Origin: Hahella sp.
Lineage (GTDB): Bacteria > Pseudomonadota > Gammaproteobacteria > Pseudomonadales > Oleiphilaceae
Length of the DNA: 64,000 nt
Direction of reading: 5' to 3'
Assembly: GCA_028280065.1 (NCBI GenBank)
Contig: JANQMN010000035.1
Coordinates: 29,026-93,025 of the forward strand
Positions 1 through 8,877 of the stretch are shown here, one piece after another. Both the position numbers and the translations under genes were made by a program. Within the stretch, counting starts at the first letter, position 1, and every line of letters starts with the position of its first letter. Under the pieces are notes generated by a model. It made no database searches, was not told the origin of the DNA, and saw only the letters and a list, made by a program, of their open reading frames with translations.

Positions 1-1104
1 ACCGGTAGCGCCCAGGGGATGCCCCATGGCGATGGCACCGCCGTTGACATTCACTTTCTCATCCGGGACACCAAGCTCCCTCTGAAACTTCATAACTACT
101 GCGGCAAATGCTTCGTTCACTTCGAACAGATCAATATCATCTACAGAGAGTCCCGCTTTTTCTAAAGCTAGACGGGATGCCGGGGCAGGGCCGGTAAGCA
201 TGATGGTCGGGTCGGTGCTGGTAACGGCGGCGGCGACTATGCGCGCTCTCGGCGTCAGACCCAAGGCATTGCCTTTGGCTTCGCTGCCAATCAACATGGC
301 AGTTGCGCCATCCACAATCCCGGAACTGTTTCCTGGCGTATGCACATGTCGAATGGCTTCGACCTGGGGATACTTTTCCCGGGGAATCACATCAAAGCCC
401 ATTTCTCCCATCAATTGGAAAGACGGATTCAGTTTACCTAATCCCTCTTGCGTGGTGTCCGGCCTGACGAGTTCGTCACTCGTCAAGATGCTTAAGCCAT
501 TCTGGTCCTTCACGGGGATAATGGATTTACTGAATTTATTTTGCTCCCAGGCGGCACTGGCTTTCTTTTGAGAATGCAATGCGAACGCATCCACTTGATC
601 TCGGGTAAAACCTTCCAGGGTGGCAATCAAATCAGCACTTATCCCTTGGGGAATAAAGCCGGTCTTCAAGTTTGTCGCAGGATCCAATGCCCAAGCACCG
701 CCGTCACTGCCCATCGGGACTCTCGACATCGACTCAACACCTCCTGCAACCACCAGGTCTTCCCAGCCGGAACGTACTTTCATCGCCGCCAAATTGACGG
801 CTTCCAAGCCTGATGCGCAAAACCGATTCAGAGTGACACCGGGAACCTTTTCGTCCCAATCCGCAACAAATGTGGCTGTTTTGGCGATGTCGGCGCCTTG
901 ATCGCCGATGGCTGTTACGCAACCCATGACAATATCGTTAACTTCCCGGGTGTCCAGGCCGTTGCGTTCTTTTAAGGCTTTTAGCGTGGCTGCAAGCAAG
1001 TTGACGGCTTTAACTTCATATAAGGAGCCATCCTTTTTTCCCTTACCCCGCGGGGTACGCACCGCGTCGAAGATGTATGCCTGGTTATGGTTGGAATAGG
1101 ACAT
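1..1104 (-). CDS. Acetyl-CoA C-acetyltransferase (thiolase), C-terminus cut by window edge
   Basis: Type II thiolase, which condenses or cleaves acetoacetyl-CoA / 3-ketoacyl-CoA. It reads from ATG at 1104 to the left edge of the window (368 residues seen; the family is about 390-400). The nucleophilic Cys lies in [10 protein letters not shown] near residue 96. The C-terminal [14 protein letters not shown] block, carrying the catalytic His, is the last thing visible. The second catalytic Cys would lie outside the window. The N-terminus ([20 protein letters not shown]) is typical of the fatty-acid-oxidation / PHB branch (FadA/PhaA type). Which substrate chain length it prefers cannot be decided here, and its operon partners are outside the window. 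Confidence 0.93.
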   Translation of the reverse strand, partial: MSYSNHNQAYIFDAVRTPRGKGKKDGSLYEVKAVNLLAATLKALKERNGLDTREVNDIVMGCVTAIGDQGADIAKTATFVADWDEKVPGVTLNRFCASGLEAVNLAAMKVRSGWEDLVVAGGVESMSRVPMGSDGGAWALDPATNLKTGFIPQGISADLIATLEGFTRDQVDAFALHSQKKASAAWEQNKFSKSIIPVKDQNGLSILTSDELVRPDTTQEGLGKLNPSFQLMGEMGFDVIPREKYPQVEAIRHVHTPGNSSGIVDGATAMLIGSEAKGNALGLTPRARIVAAAVTSTDPTIMLTGPAPASRLALEKAGLSVDDIDLFEVNEAFAAVVMKFQRELGVPDEKVNVNGGAIAMGHPLGATG

Positions 1105-1394
1105 AATGGTGACCTTTCAGTATGCGTCGTGCTGACGGGTCTTTGCGGCCTACCGGTTTTGAGAACCGCCCGTAAAGACGCCAGATGTTGTTGTTATGGT
1201 CGGCTAAGGTAACCAAACCGGTGCGTCTCTGAAATGACGGGATGCGTCAAAGCCATTGGCGAAACCGCTCAGTATTGCCTTTGAAGGCCGTGCATTTATG
1301 CCGAATGGCGGTTTTTTATCTCTGGACTAGACTGTAGAAATTGCATATATATTTCCAGATCTGCTATTGCTAATTCGGTATACAGGAAGCCCTT

Positions 1395-1661
1395 ATGTCA
1401 ATTCTCGACAATGTTTACAACTACTATGAAAAATTGGTGCTGGAAGAACTGGCGGCGCAAACGGAAAATCAGACGCGCGATGAGGAGTTTCTCACCGACA
1501 CTGCCTGTGTCGCATTGAACCATCTGCCTGCCAGGTATTTTCGCCATGGGGTGGATATGGCGTTTTACCTTTCTTCGGACGACTTCTTAAATATGAAAAA
1601 AGAAGCTGAAAGCGCGGTGAGAGGTGCGTTGGAGCATATGGAAAAGAGTGATCGGCAATAG
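1395..1661 (+). CDS. Late-competence ComFB-family protein
   Basis: Small (88 residues) cytosolic protein of the ComFB family. The diagnostic block is VALNHLPARYFRHG at about residues 43-56, after an acidic helical N-terminus. Family members in Bacillus sit in the comF locus. In proteobacteria and cyanobacteria they are found near signalling genes and some have been linked to c-di-nucleotide binding, but the role here is unknown. A purine-rich AGGAAG stands about 10 bp before the ATG. The gene is alone on the plus strand and converges on the PilZ gene. Recognition rests on one short motif. Confidence 0.75.
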   Translation: MSILDNVYNYYEKLVLEELAAQTENQTRDEEFLTDTACVALNHLPARYFRHGVDMAFYLSSDDFLNMKKEAESAVRGALEHMEKSDRQ

Positions 1662-1679
1662 CCCGGTTGCTTGTTCACC

Positions 1680-1699
1680 GGCTGCCTGCTCCGGCAGCC
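1680..1699. terminator. GC-rich hairpin between convergent genes (possible terminator)
   Basis: GGCTGCC and GGCAGCC form a perfect 7-bp stem around a 6-nt loop in the 38-bp gap between the convergent ComFB and PilZ genes. There is no U-tract on either side, so it may stall transcription only weakly, or act with Rho. Confidence 0.35.
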
Positions 1700-2029
1700 C
1701 TAGTCGGCAAACGGGTCGTAATCGTCTTCTTCCTCTTCCGTGGCTTGCGCAGGGGGATTGTGCTCAAGTAGAAATTTTACGCCGACGCCTTCGGTTTCGA
1801 TGCGTACTACCTCACTTTCCACCGGTTCCGGCGACTCGCCGGGCAGGCCTAGCACGCGTAGTTTGATTCGAGCGCGTAGTTCGGGACAGGTTTCTTCATC
1901 GGTCAAAACAAACGCGCCACGGTCGGAAATGTCCCGGGTCTTCGTCAGTACGGTACCCTTTTTCGGATCGGTCATTTCGACCTTAAGGTTCGCCGGTATT
2001 CGTGGTGAGTCACGTTTTTCGTCTGGCAT
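1700..2029 (-). CDS. PilZ-domain protein (c-di-GMP binding)
   Basis: 109-residue single-domain PilZ protein. Both halves of the c-di-GMP binding signature are present: RxxxR as RDSPR near residues 6-10, and DxSxxG as DISDRGAF near residues 33-40. The remainder fits a small beta-barrel (LRARIKLRVLGL, GVGVKFL) and ends in a very acidic tail (EEEEDDYDPFAD). Such stand-alone PilZ proteins act as receptors, passing c-di-GMP level to motility, pili or polysaccharide machinery. The effector partner is not evident from the neighbours. A GGDEF cyclase is encoded at 17.9-19.8 kb in the same window. Confidence 0.85.
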   Translation of the reverse strand: MPDEKRDSPRIPANLKVEMTDPKKGTVLTKTRDISDRGAFVLTDEETCPELRARIKLRVLGLPGESPEPVESEVVRIETEGVGVKFLLEHNPPAQATEEEEDDYDPFAD

Positions 2030-2238
2030 GTGATTCGCCTTCTGACGGTATTTGTTGATAGGAGCACCTCGTTTTCACAAGGCACTCTTGTCAGCTTTAT
2101 AGAATAGAGTTTAGACAGCTTTTAGAAAAATACGGTAGACGATTGTATTCTTTATGTAACCTGCAACGCTGAAATGGAGTTTTCGTTGCAGATTGTATTG
2201 AGTGTATTCCCTTGCGTTACCTTGCTAAGGAAAGAACC

Positions 2239-2532
2239 TTACTTTTGTTGTTTCTCTGCAAATTGTTGCGTGGCCGAGTCCGAAGCAGGAGTTTGATACT
2301 TGGCTTTCCATTCCGGGTAGGGCATACCATAAACGATTTCCCGCGCTTCAAGATCTTCTAGATTCACGCCACGCTCTTCGGCTGCAGCGCGATACCATTT
2401 GCTGAGGCAATTGCGGCAAAAACCCGCCAAATTCATTAAATCGATATTCTGCACCTGGGTATTTTCCTGCAGGTGTGTTACTAACTTTCGAAAAACGGCT
2501 GCTTCTATTTCTGTTTGGGTGGATTTATCCAT
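2239..2532 (-). CDS. DUF1244 domain protein
   Basis: 97-residue protein matching the small DUF1244 family. The conserved core is DLMNLAGFCRNCLSKWYR, near residues 31-48, with two Cys three residues apart that could bind metal. This is followed by EAREIVYGMPYPEWK, also typical of the family. The N-terminal helix and the polar Gln/Lys-rich C-terminus look soluble. No biochemical function is known for the family. Transcription is divergent from the ccm operon, with a 288-bp shared upstream region. Confidence 0.8.
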   Translation of the reverse strand: MDKSTQTEIEAAVFRKLVTHLQENTQVQNIDLMNLAGFCRNCLSKWYRAAAEERGVNLEDLEAREIVYGMPYPEWKAKYQTPASDSATQQFAEKQQK

Positions 2533-2717
2533 GATTATTCTCGATTTGATTTAAATTTTGTTTACATTTGGGACATGATACTGAAAAGTCATCGTATCGG
2601 CGATTAGCCGATACCGCATCCCATTGACTAATATTATTCGACGTTCGCGGTAGATTAATTCCCCCCAAAAGCACGATTTAGTTGCAAGCGTACCTGAATC
2701 TCCTGCGAAACCTGCGC

Positions 2718-2723
2718 TATAAT
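2718..2723 (+). promoter_or_regulatory. Candidate -10 of the ccm operon promoter
   Basis: Perfect TATAAT about 100 bp before ccmA. No convincing -35 lies 16-18 bp upstream (CTGAAT is the nearest candidate), so this rests on the -10 alone. Confidence 0.35.
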
Positions 2724-2820
2724 GCGCCCCGTTTTTTTGGCATGGCAAGAAACATTGAGCAGTCCGGCCATAAGAGTGTGCGCAAGTGCCTTTTTCAGGA
2801 GTAGGTGATCCCAGTAATTT

Positions 2821-3450
2821 ATGGCATCTGATTCAATATTGTTAACAGCCGAAGAACTTTTTTGTGAAAGGGATGACCGGGTACTTTTTGAGAATCTTAA
2901 TTTTTCTGTAAAGGCCGGTGAGATTCTACGGGTTGAAGGTCCTAACGGCGCTGGCAAGACAACCTTGTTGAAAATTGTTTGCGGATTAATGCCGTTGCGG
3001 GATGGCGAATTATTCTGGAAACAGCAACGCCTAGCGGATGTGGAACAGGATTTTCACCGGAACTTGCTCTTTTTAGGGCATAAAACCGGCATAAAAGGGG
3101 ATTTGACGCCGCTGGAAAACCTGAAGCATTGGAGTAATGCAAGGCTATATTGTACTGACCGTGAGCTTATGGACGCATTGGCGAAGGTCGGATTGGAGGG
3201 ATATGAGTATTCCGCCTGCCACAGTTTGTCAGCAGGCCAACAACGTCGGGCGGCGCTGGCCCGCTTGCATCTAGCCGGCGTCCCGCTTTGGATATTGGAT
3301 GAAGCCTTTACCGCCATTGACAAACAAGGCGTGGCAGAACTGGAACAATGGATTTCGGCCCATGCCCTGGAAGGAGGCGCGGTAATTTTGACCACCCATC
3401 ATGTGTTTCAGAGTGAAGCGCCTGTCAAACGTATAGTATTGGGACAGTGA
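2821..3450 (+). CDS. ccmA: CcmA, haem exporter ATP-binding subunit
   Basis: ABC ATPase of the CcmABCD complex, which strips holo-CcmE from CcmC-CcmD in System I cytochrome c maturation. Walker A GPNGAGKTT is at residues 40-48, the signature LSAGQQRR near 136, Walker B WILDE near 157-161 and the H-loop His near 193. At 209 residues it has the usual short CcmA length. It is the first gene of a nine-gene run (ccmABCDEFGHI, 2.8-10.1 kb), all on the plus strand. CcmB follows after about 100 bp. Identification is firm from motif set and operon order. Confidence 0.96.
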   Translation: MASDSILLTAEELFCERDDRVLFENLNFSVKAGEILRVEGPNGAGKTTLLKIVCGLMPLRDGELFWKQQRLADVEQDFHRNLLFLGHKTGIKGDLTPLENLKHWSNARLYCTDRELMDALAKVGLEGYEYSACHSLSAGQQRRAALARLHLAGVPLWILDEAFTAIDKQGVAELEQWISAHALEGGAVILTTHHVFQSEAPVKRIVLGQ

Positions 3451-3549
3451 GGACGCACGGCATTGTTGGAAGATAGGAAAAGTCCAGGCATTTCGCAGAC
3501 GGCCCGTTCCGCTACCGCGCACATTGAAAATCCCGGGGTCTTGGCAAGT

Positions 3550-4209
3550 ATGCTGGGAATTATCCGACGCGACCTTTTACTGGCGTTTCGCAGGCGCCAG
3601 GATCTGGCGAATCCGCTGGTGTTCTTTGTTATTGTTATCACGCTGTTTCCCCTTGGCGTTTCGCCGGAAAAATCTTTTCTCGCCTCAGCCGCCGCCGGCG
3701 TGATTTGGGTGGCGGCGTTGCTGGCCACACTGTTGTCGCTGGATAGTTTGTTTCGAGCCGATTATGAGGATGGCGCGCTTGAGCAACTGTTATTGATTCC
3801 CCAACCGCTGTTCCTGCTGGTGCTTGGCAAGGTCTTGGCCTATTGGCTGGTTACCGGCGTGCCTCTCATTCTGTTGAGCCCGTTGTTGGCGATTATGCTG
3901 CATTTGGACGTTCAGCTATTACCCGTACTGTTGCTCTCATTGCTCTTGGGAACACCGGTTTTGAGTCTGATCGGTGCTATCGGTGCAGCCTTGACCGTTG
4001 GCTTGCGATTTGGCGGCGTACTGCTTTCCTTGTTGATTTTGCCTCTTTATATACCGGTCCTGATATTCGGGACCGGAACTGTGCAGGCAGCCGCCAATGG
4101 AATGCCGGTGCAAGGTTCAATGGCAATGATGGGAGCTCTGTTATTGTTTGCCTTAGTGACGACGCCATTTGCCGCTGCCGCCGGGCTGCGAATAAGTATT
4201 GCGAACTGA
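3550..4209 (+). CDS. ccmB: CcmB, haem exporter permease subunit
   Basis: Inner-membrane permease partner of CcmA. Starting at ATG 3550 gives 219 residues, matching the family (about 220). It opens with LGIIRRDLLLAFRRRQD, the usual CcmB amphipathic start, followed by six predicted membrane segments. An in-frame TTG at 3463 would add 29 polar residues without family precedent, so I did not use it. The GDRIEQLLLSP-like segment of other CcmB proteins appears here as GALEQLLLIPQP near residues 76-87. It is needed, with CcmA and CcmC, for release of haem-loaded CcmE. Confidence 0.94.
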   Translation: MLGIIRRDLLLAFRRRQDLANPLVFFVIVITLFPLGVSPEKSFLASAAAGVIWVAALLATLLSLDSLFRADYEDGALEQLLLIPQPLFLLVLGKVLAYWLVTGVPLILLSPLLAIMLHLDVQLLPVLLLSLLLGTPVLSLIGAIGAALTVGLRFGGVLLSLLILPLYIPVLIFGTGTVQAAANGMPVQGSMAMMGALLLFALVTTPFAAAAGLRISIAN

Positions 4210-4308
4210 AGAAGGAAATTAGGCGGTCAGTTTGATTATAATGGCCGGCCCTGATGCAATGGATTTAAAAATCTCTTTGCGAGTGATTAGTCTAGATGAG
4301 AGTCGCAT

Positions 4309-5085
4309 GTGTCGAACTTGATAGTGGGATTTAAACGTTGGTTTCACCAATGGGGGTCGCCTCGCTGGTTTTACGAACGTAGCTGGATTTGGTCAAAGTG
4401 GTTGGGTCTGATCGCCTTGCTGTGTTTGCCTGTCGGTATTGTATGGGGGTTGGTATTTGCGCCGGAAGACTACCAACAGGGCAATAGTTTTCGGATTATA
4501 TACCTGCACGTACCTGCTGCGGTGCTTGCGCAATCCTGCTACATGATCATGGCCGCTGCCGGGCTGGTTAGCCTGGTCTGGAAAATGAAAGTTGCGGATG
4601 TGATATTGAAGTGTGCGGCTCCTATCGGCGCTTCATTTTGCTTCTTGGCACTGTTTACCGGCGCCGTATGGGGTAAACCGACCTGGGGAACCTGGTGGGT
4701 ATGGGATGCGCGTTTAACCTCCATGCTGATTTTATTGTTTCTCTACTTCGGCATCATTGCTCTTGAAGCGGCGATTCAGGATAAGATTACCGCGGCCCGT
4801 GCGGCAGCGCTTTTGGCCATTGTCGGCGTGATTAACATCGTGATTATAAAAAAATCCGTGGAATGGTGGAACACCTTGCATCAGCCGGCCACCTTCAAGC
4901 TTACGGAAAAGCCCGCCATGCCCGCTGAAATGTGGATGCCGTTGCTAATCGTCGTCATCGGCACCTATGCCTACTTCGGATACAGCCTTTTCTTACGTAG
5001 CCGTAATGAGATTCTACTGCGGGAACGCCGTACCCTATGGGTTCGGGAAATAGTCCAGTCGACACACGCAAGGAGTTCATTATAA
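4309..5085 (+). CDS. ccmC: CcmC, haem lyase loading CcmE
   Basis: Membrane protein of the haem-handling family; it transfers haem to the conserved His of CcmE together with CcmD. The tryptophan-rich signature [10 protein letters not shown] lies at residues 129-138. The two axial-ligand histidines of the family are visible as LHVPA (His67) and TLHQP (His191). About six transmembrane segments are evident. The likely start is GTG at 4309, with a GAGAG sequence upstream; no in-frame ATG fits. Length is 258, slightly longer than E. coli CcmC because of a C-terminal tail. CcmD follows after 2 bp. Confidence 0.95.
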   Translation: MSNLIVGFKRWFHQWGSPRWFYERSWIWSKWLGLIALLCLPVGIVWGLVFAPEDYQQGNSFRIIYLHVPAAVLAQSCYMIMAAAGLVSLVWKMKVADVILKCAAPIGASFCFLALFTGAVWGKPTWGTWWVWDARLTSMLILLFLYFGIIALEAAIQDKITAARAAALLAIVGVINIVIIKKSVEWWNTLHQPATFKLTEKPAMPAEMWMPLLIVVIGTYAYFGYSLFLRSRNEILLRERRTLWVREIVQSTHARSSL

Positions 5086-5087
5086 AG

Positions 5088-5282
5088 ATGGCATTTTCCA
5101 GCCTTCAGGATTTCCTCGCCATGGGCGGGCATGGTATCTATGTCTGGTTGGCCTACGCTGCCGGCTTGATCGTGTTTAGCTATAACCTGGTTTCACCTAC
5201 ATTAGCTAAGCGGTATCTTTTTCGCCGGTTGCAACAGCAGATCAGACGAGAGCAATCGACATCGCAAACACCTAAGACGTAA
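5088..5282 (+). CDS. ccmD: CcmD, small membrane adaptor of CcmC
   Basis: 64-residue single-pass protein that tethers CcmE to CcmABC. The conserved segment GGHGIYVWLAYAAGLIVF near residues 11-28 is the CcmD hallmark. It is followed by a basic cytosolic tail. I chose ATG 5088, which begins MAFSSLQDFLAMGG, over an upstream in-frame ATG at 5037 that lies within ccmC. The 2-bp spacing to ccmC implies translational coupling. Confidence 0.92.
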   Translation: MAFSSLQDFLAMGGHGIYVWLAYAAGLIVFSYNLVSPTLAKRYLFRRLQQQIRREQSTSQTPKT

Positions 5283-5299
5283 TCTGAGACAGCCAATAA

Positions 5300-5737
5300 A
5301 TGCACCCAAAACGTAAACAACGCTTGATCATCGTACTTTTCATTTTTTTCGGAGTTTCCTCCGCCATAGCCCTGGCGCTTTATGCCATGAGCCAAAATAT
5401 CAATCACTTTTATGATCCGTCGCAGATCGATGAGGGCGAAGCGCCCGTCGATCAGCGCATTCGCATTGGCGGTTTGGTGGTTGAAGGATCGGTGCTGCGC
5501 ACGTCTGATACTTTGGATGTACAGTTTGATATTACCGACTTCCGGGCCAGCGTCACTGTCGCTTACTCAGGAATATTGCCGGATCTGTTCAGAGAGGGCC
5601 AGGGAATTGTAACCACCGGCCGTTTGGACCAGTTCGGCGTATTTCGGGCTGAAGAAGTCCTGGCGAAACATGATGAAAACTACATGCCGCCGGAAGTGCA
5701 ACGGTCTTTGGACAAAGCCCACGCCTATGCCGAGTAA
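5300..5737 (+). CDS. ccmE: CcmE, periplasmic haem chaperone
   Basis: Membrane-anchored haem carrier. The uncleaved N-terminal anchor ([20 protein letters not shown]) precedes an OB-fold domain. The haem-binding HDENY motif places the covalent His at residue 124 and the conserved Tyr at 128. Length 145 is typical. It takes haem from CcmC and delivers it to the CcmF-CcmH ligation complex. It lies 17 bp after ccmD and 49 bp before ccmF. Confidence 0.97.
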   Translation: MHPKRKQRLIIVLFIFFGVSSAIALALYAMSQNINHFYDPSQIDEGEAPVDQRIRIGGLVVEGSVLRTSDTLDVQFDITDFRASVTVAYSGILPDLFREGQGIVTTGRLDQFGVFRAEEVLAKHDENYMPPEVQRSLDKAHAYAE

Positions 5738-5786
5738 CTGATAATCCTCATAAAGGTAACTAGTTTGTCACTACGGGAAATGAAAC

Positions 5787-7808
5787 ATGATCGCTGAGTT
5801 GGGACACTATGCATTGATATTGAGCTTTTGCCTGGCGTTGCTGCTTTCCGTGGTGCCCCTGCTCGGCGCTTGGTGGCAGGATGAGGTTTGGATGCGGTTT
5901 TCGAGGCCGCTGGCACTAACCCAGGTGGTATTGGTATTCGCCTCGTTTGTAGCGCTGACGACTTGTTTTTTGATCGACGATTTTTCCGTTCAATATGTGG
6001 CCGGCCACTCGAATTCCCTGTTGCCCTGGTACTACAAGATGAGCGCAGTATGGGGCGGTCACGAAGGCTCGCTGTTACTTTGGGCGTTGATTTTGGCAGG
6101 CTGGACAGCCGCCGTCGCCCGTTTTAGCCGGCAATTGCCTCTACCGATGATCAGCCGCGTGTTAGGCGTGCTCGGCATTGTGAATATCGGCTTCTTGTCC
6201 TTTATATTGCTGACCTCTAATCCGTTTAATCGCTATTTGCCCAATTTTCCCCCGGACGGCGTTGACCTTAATCCGTTGTTGCAGGATTTCGGTTTGATTG
6301 TTCATCCTCCCATGCTCTACATGGGATACGTGGGCTTCTCGGTGGCCTTCGCGTTCGCTATTGCAGCCTTGTTAAGCGGCCGCTTGGACGCAACCTGGGC
6401 GCGTTGGTCCCGGCCTTGGACCACAGTAGCCTGGGCTTTCCTTACCCTGGGAATTTCCTTGGGAAGCTGGTGGGCCTATTACGAGTTGGGTTGGGGCGGC
6501 TGGTGGTTTTGGGATCCTGTGGAGAATGCATCCCTGATGCCTTGGCTGGCGGGCACAGCGCTGATGCACTCCCTGGCAGTGACCGAAAAACGCGGGGTGT
6601 TTAAAAGTTGGACGGTGCTGTTGGCGATCTTTACTTTTTCTCTGAGCCTGCTCGGAACATTCCTTGTGCGGTCGGGAATTCTTACCTCGGTCCACGCGTT
6701 TGCCAGTGATCCGGAACGGGGGCGCTACGTCCTGATGCTGTTACTGATTACCATCGGCGGATCATTGCTCATTTATGCCCTTAGAGCACCGGTAGTAATG
6801 AGCCGTATAGGCTTTAGCGAGCGGTCTCGGGAAATCTTTCTGTTATTGAACAACATCATATTGATGGTTGCCACGCTGACAGTGTTAGGAGGGACCTTGT
6901 TTCCGTTGGGCGCCGAATATTTCGGTTACGAAGTCTCTGTCGGAGCTCCCTATTTCAATCTGATGTTCGCATTCTTAGTGCCCCTGCTGGTGCTGATTAT
7001 GGGTGTCGGCATATACAGTCAATGGAAAGATACCAAGCCCGGTGTATTAGTCCGGAAAATTCCATTGTTGGCGGTTGTCAGTTTGCCTGTCAGCCTCCTG
7101 GTTCCTTGGCTTTACGGAGAAATGGCTTTCCTTGCCGTCGTCGGTGTTTTTATCGCTACTTGGCTGACCATGGCTACGGCGCGGGATGTAATTCAGAAAT
7201 CTTCTTCCAAGAAGGGTTATATTCGCGGTTGGTTGAAAACCTCAAGAAGCTTCAAAGGCATGGTGTTAGGACATTTGGGGCTCGCTGTTACCATTATGGG
7301 AGCAACCATTGTTTCACACTATAACGTGGAAAAGGATGTCCGCATGGAGCCCGGTACCATCGTGACGGTTGCGGGTTACCAACTGGAACTAGTGAAGTTT
7401 GACAAATATCGCGGACCGAATTTTCTAAGTGAACGTGCCGAAGTGCGGGTCCGAAATTCTGCCGGCAGGGAAGTCTCGACCCTGTTCCCTGAAAAACGCC
7501 GCTACACCGTTTCCGGCAGTGTGATGACAGAAGCGGGAATCGATCCGGGATTGTTCAGGGATGTATACGTTTCTATGGGCGAACTGGTGGCAGATGATGC
7601 GTGGGCGATGCGTGTGCAGTATAAACCTTTGGTTCGTTGGCTATGGCTAGGCTCGATATTCATGGGATGGGGTGGGCTTTTGGCGGTTGCGGATTCCCGC
7701 TATCGTGTACGTCTTCGTCAACGGCTTGGCAACGATACTCGCAAATTGGAAGCGGAAGTCGGGATTACCGGAAAAGCAGCCCCTTTCGCACGCGGGGAGG
7801 CTGGATGA
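5787..7808 (+). CDS. ccmF: CcmF, cytochrome c-haem ligase core subunit
   Basis: Large polytopic membrane protein (673 residues, normal length) that attaches haem to apocytochrome c with CcmH and CcmI. The WWD domain is clear: GWGGWWFWDPVENASLMPW at about residues 235-253. Family His residues are seen at GHSNSL and HPPMLYMGY. The periplasmic C-terminal domain precedes a last membrane helix and a basic tail. Its stop codon overlaps the ccmG start (ATGA at 7805-7808), indicating coupled translation. Confidence 0.97.
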   Translation: MIAELGHYALILSFCLALLLSVVPLLGAWWQDEVWMRFSRPLALTQVVLVFASFVALTTCFLIDDFSVQYVAGHSNSLLPWYYKMSAVWGGHEGSLLLWALILAGWTAAVARFSRQLPLPMISRVLGVLGIVNIGFLSFILLTSNPFNRYLPNFPPDGVDLNPLLQDFGLIVHPPMLYMGYVGFSVAFAFAIAALLSGRLDATWARWSRPWTTVAWAFLTLGISLGSWWAYYELGWGGWWFWDPVENASLMPWLAGTALMHSLAVTEKRGVFKSWTVLLAIFTFSLSLLGTFLVRSGILTSVHAFASDPERGRYVLMLLLITIGGSLLIYALRAPVVMSRIGFSERSREIFLLLNNIILMVATLTVLGGTLFPLGAEYFGYEVSVGAPYFNLMFAFLVPLLVLIMGVGIYSQWKDTKPGVLVRKIPLLAVVSLPVSLLVPWLYGEMAFLAVVGVFIATWLTMATARDVIQKSSSKKGYIRGWLKTSRSFKGMVLGHLGLAVTIMGATIVSHYNVEKDVRMEPGTIVTVAGYQLELVKFDKYRGPNFLSERAEVRVRNSAGREVSTLFPEKRRYTVSGSVMTEAGIDPGLFRDVYVSMGELVADDAWAMRVQYKPLVRWLWLGSIFMGWGGLLAVADSRYRVRLRQRLGNDTRKLEAEVGITGKAAPFARGEAG

Positions 7809-8350
7809 AACGGTTTTTATTGTTTCTGCCGCTAATTGTCGCTGCCGGAATCTTTTTCTTATTCAGCCAGATGCTGGAACACGATCCGAATGAGTTGCAG
7901 TTGGCGCGTAAGGATAAACCGGTGCCTGCCTTCGCACTGCCGGCACTACGGGATGCATCGAGAATCCTTACGGAACAGAATCTGCGTGGTGAGCCGATGT
8001 TGGTCAACGTCTGGGCGACCTGGTGTCCTTCCTGTCATGTCGAGCACCCGTACCTTAATAAGTTGGCAAAACAATATGGCGTTAAGGTAGTCGGTCTCAA
8101 CTATAAAGATGAGCGTGAAGAAGCCCTGAAATGGTTGGCTCGACTAGGCGATCCCTATGTATTCAATATTTTTGATGAAGACGGGCGGTTAGGTCTTGAT
8201 CTCGGGGTTTACGGTGCGCCGGAGACTTATCTGGTGGATGCCGGAGGAATAATTCGATACCGCCACGTCGGTGTGGTAGACGATAAAGTCTGGCATGAGA
8301 TACTTCTGCCGCGGATGCAGGAAGCGGGCTGGCAGGGGGCTGAATCGTGA
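7805..8350 (+). CDS. ccmG: CcmG/DsbE, thiol-disulfide reductant for apocytochrome c
   Basis: Membrane-anchored thioredoxin-like protein, 181 residues. The N-terminal anchor is followed by a TlpA/DsbE fold with active site WCPSC (Cys74 and Cys77). The family cis-Pro is in GVYGAPETYLVD. It keeps the CxxCH cysteines of apocytochromes reduced, using electrons from the DsbD/CcdA system. I chose ATG 7805, overlapping the ccmF stop by 4 bp; in-frame codons further upstream would lie inside ccmF. The end overlaps ccmH (GTGA). Confidence 0.96.
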   Translation: MKRFLLFLPLIVAAGIFFLFSQMLEHDPNELQLARKDKPVPAFALPALRDASRILTEQNLRGEPMLVNVWATWCPSCHVEHPYLNKLAKQYGVKVVGLNYKDEREEALKWLARLGDPYVFNIFDEDGRLGLDLGVYGAPETYLVDAGGIIRYRHVGVVDDKVWHEILLPRMQEAGWQGAES

Positions 8351-8829
8351 ATTTGAATATTTCGAGATTGCTGCTGGCCGGAATGATAGTGCTGGCCTGT
8401 CAAAGCGCTCATGCTTTAGAGCCTTATGAATTTCCGGACGAACAAACCCGTTTGCGTTTTCAAGAGCTGACCTATGAGCTTCGCTGCCCCAAATGTCAAA
8501 ATCAAAATATTGCCGATTCTAATGCACCGATTGCAAAGGATCTGCGCCAGGAAGTGCATCGACTGCTTGAGGAAGGCAAGCGAGACGATGAGATAGTGTA
8601 CTACCTGGTCGAACGGTATGGCGATTTTATTCGCTATCGGCCGCCATTTTCATTAAATACGGCCTTATTATGGCTGACACCGATCGTACTTGTGGTAGTC
8701 GGTGTCGGCGTCGCACTGTGGTTGGGTAGGCGTCGGAAAGTTACCAGCAACGGCGCGGATGATTTGTCACCGGAAGAAGAGGAACGGTTGGCCCGAATTC
8801 TGCGCGCGCAGGACCGAACATTCGAATGA
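8347..8829 (+). CDS. ccmH: CcmH, apocytochrome thioreductase subunit
   Basis: 160 residues. A cleavable signal (about 1-23, ending SAHA) leads to the three-helix domain with the redox motif LRCPKCQNQN (Cys47 and Cys50). A transmembrane helix follows near residues 98-120, then a short cytosolic acidic tail. It starts with GTG at 8347, overlapping the ccmG stop. As in Pseudomonas, and unlike E. coli, this protein lacks the TPR extension, which is supplied by the separate ccmI that follows. Confidence 0.96.
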   Translation: MNLNISRLLLAGMIVLACQSAHALEPYEFPDEQTRLRFQELTYELRCPKCQNQNIADSNAPIAKDLRQEVHRLLEEGKRDDEIVYYLVERYGDFIRYRPPFSLNTALLWLTPIVLVVVGVGVALWLGRRRKVTSNGADDLSPEEEERLARILRAQDRTFE

Positions 8830-8877
8830 GTTCTGCGTTCCCTGTATTTTTCTTTTTGTAGTAATGGAATCCAATAA

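Noticed and set aside
3463..3549. Upstream TTG start for ccmB
   Set aside because: Adds 29 polar residues not found in CcmB proteins; ATG 3550 gives normal length and N-terminus.
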